Assembly (NCBI GenBank): GCA_023433205.1
Contig: JAEZDS010000103.1
Coordinates: 1 to 21,529 of the forward strand
Direction: 5' to 3'
Length of the DNA stretch: 21,529 nt
DNA from: Bacteroidota bacterium
GTDB lineage: Bacteria; Bacteroidota; Bacteroidia; B-17B0; Aurantibacillaceae
Shown here piece by piece: positions 14,743 through 21,529 of this stretch (the first letter of the stretch is position 1; each line of letters starts with the position of its first letter). The notes under the pieces were generated by a model. That model made no database searches, was not told the origin of the DNA, and saw nothing but the letters and a program-made list of their open reading frames with translations. Both the position numbers and the translations under genes were made by a program.

Positions 14743-15531
14743 ATGAAGCAGCGCCTTTTAAGCCTATTGATATTATTGTTTTCTGCCACTCATAATTTCG
14801 CGCAGGATAAAACGGGAGGCAACAAAGCGGAAGAGCGTGAAGTTGTTCGGGCTCACAAGGTGATGTTAATTCCGTATGAGCCTAAGATGTATATGGGAGA
14901 GGTTGACAGGCAGATCCATAACGAAACCAGCCTGAGCCCCGCGCAGATCAGGGAACAATTCAGGGAAGGTTTGAACCAGCAATTGTACAAAGCATTTAAG
15001 AAGATTGATTATAATGTTATTGATCTGCTGGAGGACTCAGCAAAATATCATAAAGAGCTGATAAAGGTGTATGAATTTCTCCGCTACGATTATTTAAAGG
15101 TTCCCGACCAGGAAAAATATCAACCGCCGGTGCAGGATAAAAAACCAAAAGCAGTTGAGAAAGGGCAGCTTGCCGTTGAAACGAACAGCGACAAGCGTTT
15201 TATGAATGCCAGGATGATCAATGCAAAAATAGTACCGGTACTTTATAAGAAGTACAACAGTGATCTTTTCCTCTTTATTAATCAGCTGGACATCAAAGCC
15301 AGTGGCGTACCCGACCCCACTCAGTTCTTTCAGGCGGCGCAGAACAGGGTTATAGCGGTGCATTACACAGTGTACAGCCATGATGGAAGGGTTGTTAATT
15401 CTGGTCTGGCAGAGGAGGAATTTGATCCCCGCCTGAACAACCCCACCAGAATAATCGATAAACATTTCAGCAAGGTGGCAACAAGTATTGCTTCAAGGGT
15501 TGAGAAACAGCTGGCAACTGTAAAAAATTAA
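14743..15531 (+). CDS. Secreted or periplasmic protein of unknown function downstream of rseP
   Basis: 262 residues, not recognised as a named family. MKQRLLSLLILLFSATHNFAQ is a signal peptide with cleavage after Ala20. No lipobox Cys follows, so it is probably periplasmic. The mature part starts charged (D-K-T-G-G-N-K-A-E-E-R-E-V-V-R), then V-M-L-I-P-Y-E-P-K-M-Y-M-G-E-V-D, a helical region (A-Q-I-R-E-Q-F-R-E-G-L-N-Q-Q-L) and a C-terminal strand-rich part (S-D-L-F-L-F-I-N-Q-L-D-I, V-I-A-V-H-Y-T-V-Y-S-H-D-G-R-V-V-N-S-G), which reads like a small domain in which strands are followed by a final helix. It begins 5 bases after the rseP stop and is almost certainly co-transcribed with it. No catalytic motif is evident. 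Confidence 0.75.
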   Translation: MKQRLLSLLILLFSATHNFAQDKTGGNKAEEREVVRAHKVMLIPYEPKMYMGEVDRQIHNETSLSPAQIREQFREGLNQQLYKAFKKIDYNVIDLLEDSAKYHKELIKVYEFLRYDYLKVPDQEKYQPPVQDKKPKAVEKGQLAVETNSDKRFMNARMINAKIVPVLYKKYNSDLFLFINQLDIKASGVPDPTQFFQAAQNRVIAVHYTVYSHDGRVVNSGLAEEEFDPRLNNPTRIIDKHFSKVATSIASRVEKQLATVKN

Positions 15532-15834
15532 GAAAAATTTCCTTCTTGTTTATATTAAAGCATTTCTGATGTCATCTTTTTCAGAATAAACAAACAGTAA
15601 AACCCTCGCTTTTATTCCAGTTTACAGGCACTGTACATTGGTGCGGAACAGTTTGCTTTACCCGTAACATCTTTTAGGGCCGGGGCATAATCCGGCATCT
15701 GACAATAAGGTATTATGCTACCACAAACGGAACACCTAAGCTCTCCTTTCAAAGTTCATTGCAGGCCTTAAGTAAGGAGCAGAAAAAGGCTACCGGCAAA
15801 ACTGCGCGGTAGCCTTAAACAACTCATACTAATT
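15532..15834. other. 303-base gap between convergent genes
   Basis: The 3' ends of the secreted-protein gene (+) and the OmpA-type gene (-) face each other here. The gap holds the terminator of the OmpA-type gene (15782-15816), a weak plus-strand hairpin TTCTGA/TCAGAA near 15564-15589, and on the minus strand an uncertain 46-codon Cys-containing frame (15612-15752, TTG start). I see no RNA gene or repeat in the rest. Confidence 0.5.
15782..15816 (-). terminator. Intrinsic terminator of the OmpA-type gene
   Basis: On the minus strand AAGGCTACCG and CGGTAGCCTT form a perfect 10-pair stem (arms 15816-15807 and 15795-15786) around an 11-base loop, followed by TTTTTCTG. It starts 19 bases after the stop codon of the gene at 15835. 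On the plus strand no T-run follows. Confidence 0.88.
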
Positions 15835-18375
15835 TTATTCTTTTGAGAGGATCGACATCTCAACCCTTCTGTTCTTCTGACGGCCTTTAGCGGTTGAATT
15901 GTCCTCTATCGGTTGCTCCTGTCCGAACCATTCTGTGATAATCTGCTCGGGCTCCACACCTTTTTTAACCAGATAGGTTTTTACTGCTTTAGCCCTCTGT
16001 TCTGAAAGCAACATGTTTTTTTCAGGTTCACCTTCATTATCGGTGTGACCGGCTAGTTTCAACTTCCAGTCTTTGGTGTGCTGTTTCATCAGGTTGGCAA
16101 GCGCGTTCAGTGATGAATATGACTTGGGTTTTATCACATCTTTGCCGGTAGCAAATTCCAAACTGGCAAAGGCCCGCTCAATGATCTTTTTCTCTGCTGC
16201 TTTTATAGGAGGAGGGGGGGGCGGGCAACCCTTGTACTGCAGTATGCCAGGCACTGTAACGCATGAATCGTCTTTATCGAAAATGCCGTCTTTGTCAGTA
16301 TCAGGCCACGGACACCCTTTGTTTTCAGCAGGTCCAGCCACCTCAGGACATTCATCATCCTTGTCAAGCACCTTATCTCCGTCTTTATCAGGGCAACCTT
16401 TGTACTCTTTTGGGCCAAAAAGATCCGGACAATCGTCTTCAGCATCAGGAGTTCCGTCAGCATCAGTATCAGGGCAGCCTTCAAATTCTGCAAGTCCTGC
16501 AACATCAGGACATTTATCCTTTCTGTCGATTATTCCATCGCCATCAGTGTCGGGGCAGCCTTTGAACTGCAGTGTTCCTGCAGAATCAGGACATTCGTCT
16601 TCAGCGTCGGTTATACCATCACCGTCTTTGTCCGGGCATCCCATCAGCTCTTTTAAGCCTGCAATGTCAGGGCACTTGTCGTACTTATCTTCCACATGGT
16701 CGCCATCTCTGTCAGGGCACCCCTTGAACTCCCATACGCCCGGTTCTGTCCGGCAGAGGTCGCGTCTGTCACTCACTCCGTCTTTATCTCTGTCCTTCAC
16801 CCGGTTATATGGAATAGGCACCTTCAGTAAAAAATAAAAATTTGCTCCAAAAATATCAGTTGAAGTATAACTTGAGAAATCGTTAGTGCCCACAGTTAAA
16901 GGACCCAGCCTGAGCATCGCTCCCACCTTAACAGGCTGATTGGCCCTGGCGTAAAGGCTGTTGTACTGCACTGGAACTGAAATTCCGAACCATTTATGAT
17001 CCCACCGTGGTGCCAGACTTATTACTGTTATTTCATGCACTTTAGCCTGTTTGTTTTTCTGCTGCAGTGCTATAAAAGGAGTAAGATTTATGTACAGGTC
17101 CTTATAAATATTATAATCTATTTGAGCGGAAATAGATGTGGGTAATGACATTTTGTAGGTTGCAGGTGTTTCTTTATACGTTGCAAGAGAGTCAATTATA
17201 CGATCAAAGTCGTACACGGGATAGTCATTGGTCTCGATGAGGCGGTATCTGATGGTGTCAATATCAATGGTAAAGTCGCTGCTAAGTTTTCCTCTGGGAA
17301 ATTTAATAGCCCCAATATCAAGCACAGAAAGTCCAACCTTTAATTTGTATTTATTGCGGTCTCTTCTCCATAAGTTCTTTTTGCCGTCCATGTCGTACAT
17401 ATAGTCGCCATAATCCGGTCTCCATTCATAAACTGCACCAATGTCGAGGCCCATGCCAGGGAATGCTGCAAATCTGGGGATTCCGTTACCAAGCGTATTG
17501 TAAAAAGTGGGGTCGTCAATAAATGGATTGTTGTCGCGGTCGGGCGCATTTGGACCGGGAAACTCAAGATTGGCAGAGTGTCCGTAATTGACCTCAGTTT
17601 TCACCACTGCAAGAATCTGAAGGCTGTCATTTTTGATCTGCGCACTGTTTAAGGGATTATCGAACCTGAATTCAAGATTACGCACATTCATGTAGGCTGA
17701 GGCAAGTCCCTGCAAAAGTTTGGGAGTGATTCCTGCCTTAAAAAAATGCTGGTCCTTATCTCTGAACACGTGAGCGTAGGTGAGTCCGTACTCCATCCAG
17801 GCCATGGCATTGGCGCTTAGGTATTCGTTCCTGAGATCCTTACCAATCAGATCAGTTACGTCGTATTGCTCAACTCTTCCAACATCAGAATAGATAAGCC
17901 GGGCGAGCTGCTCCCCCACTCCATCAACATGGGTGTAGCTGCGCGCGTTAATACTGATTCCGATAGCATTTCTTTTATTAAGTGTAACCATAAAAGATGG
18001 AAGGGAGATCCGCATAGAAGCATAAACCGCCTTATCTTTTCCATTAACAACCTCTGAAAGATGGTTGTGCTGAAAAGCAGTGTCGAGGAAAGCCGGAAAT
18101 GCCTGGCTATCTCCCTTGAGGGCCCGCCTGATGGCACTCACCATGCTCCCTTCATGTTCCAGAGCTGAGCGTTTGAGACCTACATAGTTGTTTGCAGCAT
18201 TAAAACTAAAACCCAGAAGTCCCACATCCACCCTGAATCGGCTGTCGGCAATATTCGCGGGGTTCAATTGCGCGCCGGTGATCCCGGCATAATTACTGTT
18301 CACAAAACCAAGGTAATCCTGTGCCTTTACACTATTAAAATACAGCAGGCATAATAAAAGGTAAATTTTTTTCAT
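15835..18375 (-). CDS. DUF5723 / thrombospondin type 3 repeat / OmpA C-terminal protein
   Basis: 846 residues, an outer membrane protein with three parts. After a signal peptide (…N-S-V-K-A-Q, cleavage near 18) comes a large DUF5723-like beta-barrel region (about 20-525; early N-S-N-Y-A-G-I-T-G-A-Q-L-N-P-A-N-I-A-D). Residues about 526-715 contain seven thrombospondin type 3 calcium-binding units. A hexaproline linker leads to an OmpA-like peptidoglycan-binding domain (about 725-846) with G-H-T-D-N-E-G, L-S-E-Q-R-A-K-A-V and N-R-R-V-E-M. The protein would tie an outer membrane barrel to the cell wall through a stiff Ca-loaded spacer. It has its own terminator. A TAATTTTA box on the minus strand (18405-18398) is a weak promoter candidate. 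Possible link to gliding or T9SS function is inference only. Confidence 0.88.
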   Translation of the reverse strand: MKKIYLLLCLLYFNSVKAQDYLGFVNSNYAGITGAQLNPANIADSRFRVDVGLLGFSFNAANNYVGLKRSALEHEGSMVSAIRRALKGDSQAFPAFLDTAFQHNHLSEVVNGKDKAVYASMRISLPSFMVTLNKRNAIGISINARSYTHVDGVGEQLARLIYSDVGRVEQYDVTDLIGKDLRNEYLSANAMAWMEYGLTYAHVFRDKDQHFFKAGITPKLLQGLASAYMNVRNLEFRFDNPLNSAQIKNDSLQILAVVKTEVNYGHSANLEFPGPNAPDRDNNPFIDDPTFYNTLGNGIPRFAAFPGMGLDIGAVYEWRPDYGDYMYDMDGKKNLWRRDRNKYKLKVGLSVLDIGAIKFPRGKLSSDFTIDIDTIRYRLIETNDYPVYDFDRIIDSLATYKETPATYKMSLPTSISAQIDYNIYKDLYINLTPFIALQQKNKQAKVHEITVISLAPRWDHKWFGISVPVQYNSLYARANQPVKVGAMLRLGPLTVGTNDFSSYTSTDIFGANFYFLLKVPIPYNRVKDRDKDGVSDRRDLCRTEPGVWEFKGCPDRDGDHVEDKYDKCPDIAGLKELMGCPDKDGDGITDAEDECPDSAGTLQFKGCPDTDGDGIIDRKDKCPDVAGLAEFEGCPDTDADGTPDAEDDCPDLFGPKEYKGCPDKDGDKVLDKDDECPEVAGPAENKGCPWPDTDKDGIFDKDDSCVTVPGILQYKGCPPPPPPIKAAEKKIIERAFASLEFATGKDVIKPKSYSSLNALANLMKQHTKDWKLKLAGHTDNEGEPEKNMLLSEQRAKAVKTYLVKKGVEPEQIITEWFGQEQPIEDNSTAKGRQKNRRVEMSILSKE
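16230..16800 (-). repeat. Seven thrombospondin type 3 repeats in coding sequence
   Basis: Tandem units of about 27 codons (81 bases) of the form D-x-D-x-D-G-x-x-D-x-x-D-x-C-P-D-x-x-G-x-x-x-x-x-G-C-P. The seven cores are DRDKDGVSDRRD, DRDGDHVEDKYD, DKDGDGITDAED, DTDGDGIIDRKD, DTDADGTPDAED, DKDGDKVLDKDD and DTDKDGIFDKDD. Asp side chains bind Ca and each unit has a paired Cys. The first and last units diverge most (C-R-T-E-P and C-V-T-V-P). The regular repeat also produces a long meaningless open frame on the opposite strand. Confidence 0.9.
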
Positions 18376-18547
18376 AGGCGGAGGGGGTTGATTTAAGTAA
18401 AATTATTGAATAATAGAAAGACGTCGACTTAATACTTCCAGCGATTCAAACATACAATTGTTGGAAACATGCGCGGTTATTCAGTTAAATGACCTGGCAT
18501 AACCTCTTATTTTATAATGATTTAAGCTTTCAATACCGCTGTTTTGT

Positions 18548-18555
18548 TAACTTTG
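18548..18555 (+). promoter_or_regulatory. -7 promoter element of prfA (TAACTTTG)
   Basis: TAACTTTG matches TAnnTTTG exactly and lies 17 bases before the prfA ATG. No TTTG is found at 19-20 bases upstream, so only the -7 box supports it. Confidence 0.45.
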
Positions 18556-18572
18556 CAATCCTTTAAAAGATT

Positions 18573-19643
18573 ATGCTGGAGAAGCTTGAAGAAATAAGAC
18601 GTCGCTACGAAGATGTGGAAATGAAGTTATCTGATCCCAAGGTGATAGCAGATATGCGGCTTTTCAAAAAGCTAAACATTGAGTATAAAGAACTGGGCGA
18701 CGTAGTTAAGCATATTAACGAATATAAAAAGGTACTTTCCAATATCGCTGATGCCAATGAACTGCTGGCCAGGGAGAAGGATAAAGATTTTCTTGAGATG
18801 GCAAAGGCTGAACTTGAGGAAAACAAAGAACGAGAAGAGAAGCTGCTTGAGGAGATCAGACTGATGCTTGTGCCAAAGGATCCCGAAGACAGCAAAAACT
18901 GTGTGATGGAGTTACGCGCCGGCACCGGGGGTGATGAGGCGTCGATCTTTGCAGGAAATCTTTTTGAAATGTATAGCCGATATTGCGAAAAGAAGAGGTT
19001 TGAAATTGAGGTGGTTGATGCAAGTCCGGGCACAATGGGTGGTTACAAGGAGATTATTTTTAACGTTAAAGGTCCGGGTGCCTATGGCACATTAAAATTT
19101 GAAAGCGGAGTACACCGGGTTCAGCGTGTTCCTGCCACTGAAACACAGGGCCGGGTTCACACATCAGCGGCCACTGTTGCGGTACTGCCAGAGGCAGAAG
19201 AGCTGGATGTGGAGGTGAAAGATTCAGACATTGAAATGGCCACAGCAAGAAGCGGGGGAGCCGGAGGACAGAACGTGAATAAGGTTGAAAGTAAAGTGAT
19301 TTTGACACACAAGCCCAGTGGTATCGTAGTTACCTGCCAGACAGAAAGAAACCAGCTGGGAAACCGGGAGAAAGCGATGCAGATGCTGCGGTCAAAGCTA
19401 TATGATCTTGAATACCAGAAAAGGATGGCCGAGGTGACGAAAAAACGCAAGACGATGGTTAGCACCGGCGACCGCAGCGCAAAGATCAGAACGTACAACT
19501 ATCCGCAGAATCGAATTACTGATCATCGCATAAATCTTACGCTTTACGACCTCACCAATTTCGTAAACGGAGATATCCAGGAAATGATAGATAAACTTCA
19601 GTTCGCCGAAAATGCCGAAAGGTTAAAAGAAGGCGGATTGTAA
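18573..19643 (+). CDS. prfA: Peptide chain release factor 1
   Basis: 356 residues, normal RF1 length. Recognises UAG and UAA and triggers peptide release. The stop-codon reading tripeptide P-A-T is at residues 187-189 (H-R-V-Q-R-V-P-A-T-E-T-Q-G), which separates RF1 from RF2 (S-P-F). The catalytic G-G-Q is at 231-233 within A-R-S-G-G-A-G-G-Q-N-V-N-K. N-terminal helical domain 1 (about 1-100) is complete, and the sequence E-L-R-A-G-T-G-G-D-E-A opens the core. There is no in-frame internal TGA, so no RF2-style frameshift, as expected. Followed 16 bases later by the LOG-family gene and then the acyltransferase gene, probably one transcript. Confidence 0.96.
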   Translation: MLEKLEEIRRRYEDVEMKLSDPKVIADMRLFKKLNIEYKELGDVVKHINEYKKVLSNIADANELLAREKDKDFLEMAKAELEENKEREEKLLEEIRLMLVPKDPEDSKNCVMELRAGTGGDEASIFAGNLFEMYSRYCEKKRFEIEVVDASPGTMGGYKEIIFNVKGPGAYGTLKFESGVHRVQRVPATETQGRVHTSAATVAVLPEAEELDVEVKDSDIEMATARSGGAGGQNVNKVESKVILTHKPSGIVVTCQTERNQLGNREKAMQMLRSKLYDLEYQKRMAEVTKKRKTMVSTGDRSAKIRTYNYPQNRITDHRINLTLYDLTNFVNGDIQEMIDKLQFAENAERLKEGGL

Positions 19644-19659
19644 TTAAAAACATAGAACA

Positions 19660-20385
19660 GTGAATAATCCATTATCACCAGACGGAGAAGAAAAAATAAG
19701 AGCAGCCTTTGCCAACAAGGACTGGAATGATATCAAAGCCCAGAACAGCTGGCAGATCTTCAAGATCATGAGCGAGTTTGTTGAGGGATTTGAGACAATG
19801 TCGAGGATTGGCCCGTGTGTTTCAATTTTCGGAAGTGCACGAACCAAACCAGAGAATAAATACTACCAGCTTGCCGAAGAAATAGCGTATAAGCTTGTGA
19901 AGGAAGGTTATGGCGTTATCACGGGTGGAGGTCCGGGTATAATGGAAGCTGCCAACAAGGGCGCACGCAGAGGAGAGGGTAAATCTGTGGGTCTGAACAT
20001 TGTGTTGCCCTTTGAGCAGAAACACAATGATTATATTGACACTGACAAGTGTATTAATTTCGATTACTTTTTTGTAAGGAAAACAATATTCCTGAAGTAC
20101 TCTCAGGGATTTATCGGAATGCCCGGTGGCTTTGGTACAATGGATGAACTTTTTGAGTCGCTTACCCTGGTGCAAACGAACAAGATAGCACAATTTCCGG
20201 TTGTACTTGTGGGCACAGAGTATTGGTCGGGAATGATTGACTGGATGCGCAACACCATGCTAGAGGAAGAAAACAACATCAATCCCATTGATCTGGAACT
20301 ATTCAGAATTGTGGATAGCGCTGACGATGCCGTTCATCACATTGTAGAGTTTTACAGCAAATACCTATTGAAGCCAAACTTCTGA
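19660..20385 (+). CDS. LOG-family (TIGR00730) Rossmann-fold nucleotide hydrolase
   Basis: 241 residues. Family motifs are intact: I-F-G-S-A-R near 52, G-Y-G-V-I-T-G-G-G-P-G-I-M-E-A-A-N near 84-100, F-V-R-K near 133, and the signature P-G-G-F-G-T-M-D-E at 155-163. Proteins of this family, often mislabelled lysine decarboxylase, act as phosphoribohydrolases that release a base from a nucleoside monophosphate; some make cytokinin-type bases, and others cleave AMP or related nucleotides. The exact substrate here is unknown. Start: GTG at 19660. The first in-frame ATG (M-S-E-F-V-E-G-F-E) would remove a well-formed N-terminal helix (E-K-I-R-A-A-F-A-N-K-D-W-N), so GTG is preferred. No Shine-Dalgarno is seen; 16 bases after prfA. 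Confidence 0.85.
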   Translation: MNNPLSPDGEEKIRAAFANKDWNDIKAQNSWQIFKIMSEFVEGFETMSRIGPCVSIFGSARTKPENKYYQLAEEIAYKLVKEGYGVITGGGPGIMEAANKGARRGEGKSVGLNIVLPFEQKHNDYIDTDKCINFDYFFVRKTIFLKYSQGFIGMPGGFGTMDELFESLTLVQTNKIAQFPVVLVGTEYWSGMIDWMRNTMLEEENNINPIDLELFRIVDSADDAVHHIVEFYSKYLLKPNF

Positions 20386-20388
20386 GAA

Positions 20389-21273
20389 TTGAAGCGGGCC
20401 CTGTTTAAAATACTGGTCGTTCCAATCTTTTATCTGATTTCGCTATTACCATTTCCGCTTCTGTTTTTGTTTAGCGATCTGTTATTTGTGGTCGTTTATT
20501 ATGTAACTGGTTACCGCAAAAAGGTGGTACTACAAAACCTGATGAATGCATTTCCAGAGAAGAGGGAGGCGGAATTGCGCACAGTTATGAGGCGTTTTTA
20601 CCATCATTTTTGTGATGTGATCTTTGAAACCATTAAACTGCTAACCATCTCAAAACAGCAGTTCAGGAAACGTTGTGTGATGACCGAAAAGGCAAAAAGC
20701 ACCTTTCAGCGATATTTTGATTCAAACCAGAGTATTGTGGGAGTGATGGGTCACTGCGGCAACTGGGAATGGGGGGCCATCTCTCACCAGGTTTATTTCA
20801 GTCGCATGATCACAGGCGTATATCATCCGCTCAGCAACAAATTTTTTGATGAATTTATGTTAAAGCTGAGGGGAAGATTTGGCGGAGATATTGTGCCGAT
20901 GCATTCATTATATAAAAGACTGATTTCACTTCGGAATCAAAACCTTTCAACAACCATTGGTTTGATCGCCGATCAGACACCTCCCCGTGAAAATGCGTAC
21001 TGGACAACTTTTTTGAACCAGGACACACCGGTATTTAATGGTCCTGAAAAGCTCGCGCGCAAATTCAAATACCCAATGGTTTATCTGGGCGTGAAAAAAG
21101 TGGCACGAGGCTATTATACACTTGATGCGGAGGTGCTAAGTGAAGATCATGAAAAGCTCGAGTACGGCAGGCTTACCGAATTGCACACTGCCTCACTGGA
21201 AAAGAACATTCTTGAACAGCCTCACACCTGGTTGTGGAGCCACAGGAGATGGAAGCATAAGAGGGGGGCCTGA
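20389..21273 (+). CDS. Lysophospholipid / lipid A acyltransferase (LpxL/HtrB-like)
   Basis: 294 residues. A hydrophobic N-terminus (about 5-42: F-K-I-L-V-V-P-I-F-Y-L-I-S-L-L-P-F-P-L-L-F-L-F) anchors it to the inner membrane. The acyltransferase motif H-x4-E is at H122-E127 (M-G-H-C-G-N-W-E-W). Further family marks are I-A-D-Q-T-P, G-P-E-K-L-A-R-K and the C-terminal W-L-W-S-H-R-R-W-K. LpxL-type enzymes add secondary acyl chains to lipid A from acyl-ACP; in Bacteroidota some homologues act on other lipids such as ornithine or serine lipids. The start is TTG at 20389, three bases after the upstream stop. The first in-frame ATG (near residue 52) would delete the membrane anchor, so the rare TTG start is likely real. 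Confidence 0.85.
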   Translation: MKRALFKILVVPIFYLISLLPFPLLFLFSDLLFVVVYYVTGYRKKVVLQNLMNAFPEKREAELRTVMRRFYHHFCDVIFETIKLLTISKQQFRKRCVMTEKAKSTFQRYFDSNQSIVGVMGHCGNWEWGAISHQVYFSRMITGVYHPLSNKFFDEFMLKLRGRFGGDIVPMHSLYKRLISLRNQNLSTTIGLIADQTPPRENAYWTTFLNQDTPVFNGPEKLARKFKYPMVYLGVKKVARGYYTLDAEVLSEDHEKLEYGRLTELHTASLEKNILEQPHTWLWSHRRWKHKRGA

Positions 21274-21292
21274 AGACGCCCTGACATCTCAA

Positions 21293-21529
21293 CTACTCTC
21301 TTATTAATTTACACGTTAGTTCCTTATTACCGGCATCAGCTTTAATCACATAAATTCCCTTACTGTATGCATGCAGGTCTATCAGGTTCTGCCCCTTTTC
21401 AAGAATCAGTATTTGTACGCAGCCCCCCAGCACATCGAAGACTCTTACTATCGTATGTCCCTGAACCTCAATATTAACATATTCTGATGCTGGATTGGGA
21501 AAAAGCTTCAGAGGAGAGGCATTGTAATT
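21293..21529 (-). CDS. T9SS-sorted protein, C-terminal fragment (type A sorting domain)
   Basis: An open frame on the minus strand enters at the window edge and ends at TAG (21295-21293), giving 78 residues. The opening N-Y-N-A-S-P-L-K-L-F-P-N-P-A-S-E-Y-V-N-I carries the L-F-P-N-P-A hallmark of the type IX secretion system C-terminal sorting domain. It is followed by V-R-V-F-D-V-L-G-G (strand and turn) and the closing S-K-G-I-Y-V-I-K-A then K-L-I-R-E, the usual G-x-Y-x-x-K…K-L-x order. The host protein is therefore exported through T9SS to the cell surface or medium; its functional domain lies outside the window. It converges with the acyltransferase gene with a 19-base gap and no clear terminator. 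Confidence 0.88.
   Translation of the reverse strand, partial: NYNASPLKLFPNPASEYVNIEVQGHTIVRVFDVLGGCVQILILEKGQNLIDLHAYSKGIYVIKADAGNKELTCKLIRE

Noticed and set aside
16230..16800. Regular repeats that could suggest a CRISPR array or satellite
   Set aside because: Unit length is 81 bases, in frame and degenerate at the DNA level, and encodes TSP3 calcium-binding repeats; there are no identical repeats with unique spacers.
16073..16837. 254-codon open frame on the plus strand, rich in Ser/Gly/Pro repeats
   Set aside because: It is the antisense shadow of the TSP3 repeats of the OmpA-type gene; its repeats mirror the 81-base coding unit and it has no signal, domain or promoter.

Overview
The window is a piece of a Bacteroidota chromosome, probably from an environmental lineage of the Sphingobacteriia/Chitinophagia/Flavobacteriia type. 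The main indicators are a DUF6089 barrel protein, a DUF1573 lipoprotein next to yajC-ybbR-coaE, a BatA/von Willebrand protein, a START-like domain protein, a DUF5723-TSP3-OmpA protein, and the C-terminal sorting domain of a type IX secretion (T9SS) cargo protein. Promoters match the Bacteroidota form (TTTG, about 19-20 bases, TAnnTTTG), and starts mostly lack Shine-Dalgarno sequences and sit in A-rich leaders. Almost everything looks like core, vertically inherited genome. I saw no phage, insertion sequence, CRISPR array or defence cassette.

Layout. 1-100 (-): start of a nitronate monooxygenase-like gene, cut by the window edge. 222-3947 (+): outer membrane protein (DUF6089), DUF1573 lipoprotein, yajC, ybbR-like, coaE and a small unknown gene; the last four are tightly packed or overlapping. 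3962-7310 (-): a BatA-type vWA membrane protein followed by a dihydroorotase-like protein that has lost most metal ligands. 7444-8082 (+): a four-helix membrane protein of unknown role. 8165-8327 (-): a complete single-tRNA transcription unit (promoter, tRNA-Met(CAT), terminator). 8349-9468 (+): promoter and gene for a START-like protein with a long histone-H1-like Lys/Ala/Ser tail. 9483-12114 (-): TonB-dependent receptor with a TPP riboswitch leader and a near-consensus promoter. 12160-15531 (+): dxr, rseP and a secreted unknown protein. 15835-18375 (-): DUF5723-TSP3-OmpA protein with its terminator. 18573-21273 (+): prfA, LOG-family gene, lipid A acyltransferase-like gene. 21293-21529 (-): C-terminus of a T9SS-sorted protein.

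How the genes fit together. Envelope biology dominates: YajC (Sec accessory), DUF6089 and OmpA-type outer membrane proteins, RseP (site-2 protease), an LpxL-type acyltransferase, a T9SS cargo and a TonB receptor. The most informative regulatory unit is the THI element in front of the TonB receptor. It marks that receptor as a likely importer of thiamine or a thiamine precursor. The receptor is transcribed away from dxr, whose substrate, DXP, is also the precursor of the thiamine thiazole ring.

I do not see a clearly new multi-gene system. The best leads are the pseudo-dihydroorotase beside BatA, the H1-like tail fused to a START-like domain, the terminator-like hairpin inside the first codons of ybbR, and a C8 tract in the linker of the OmpA protein.
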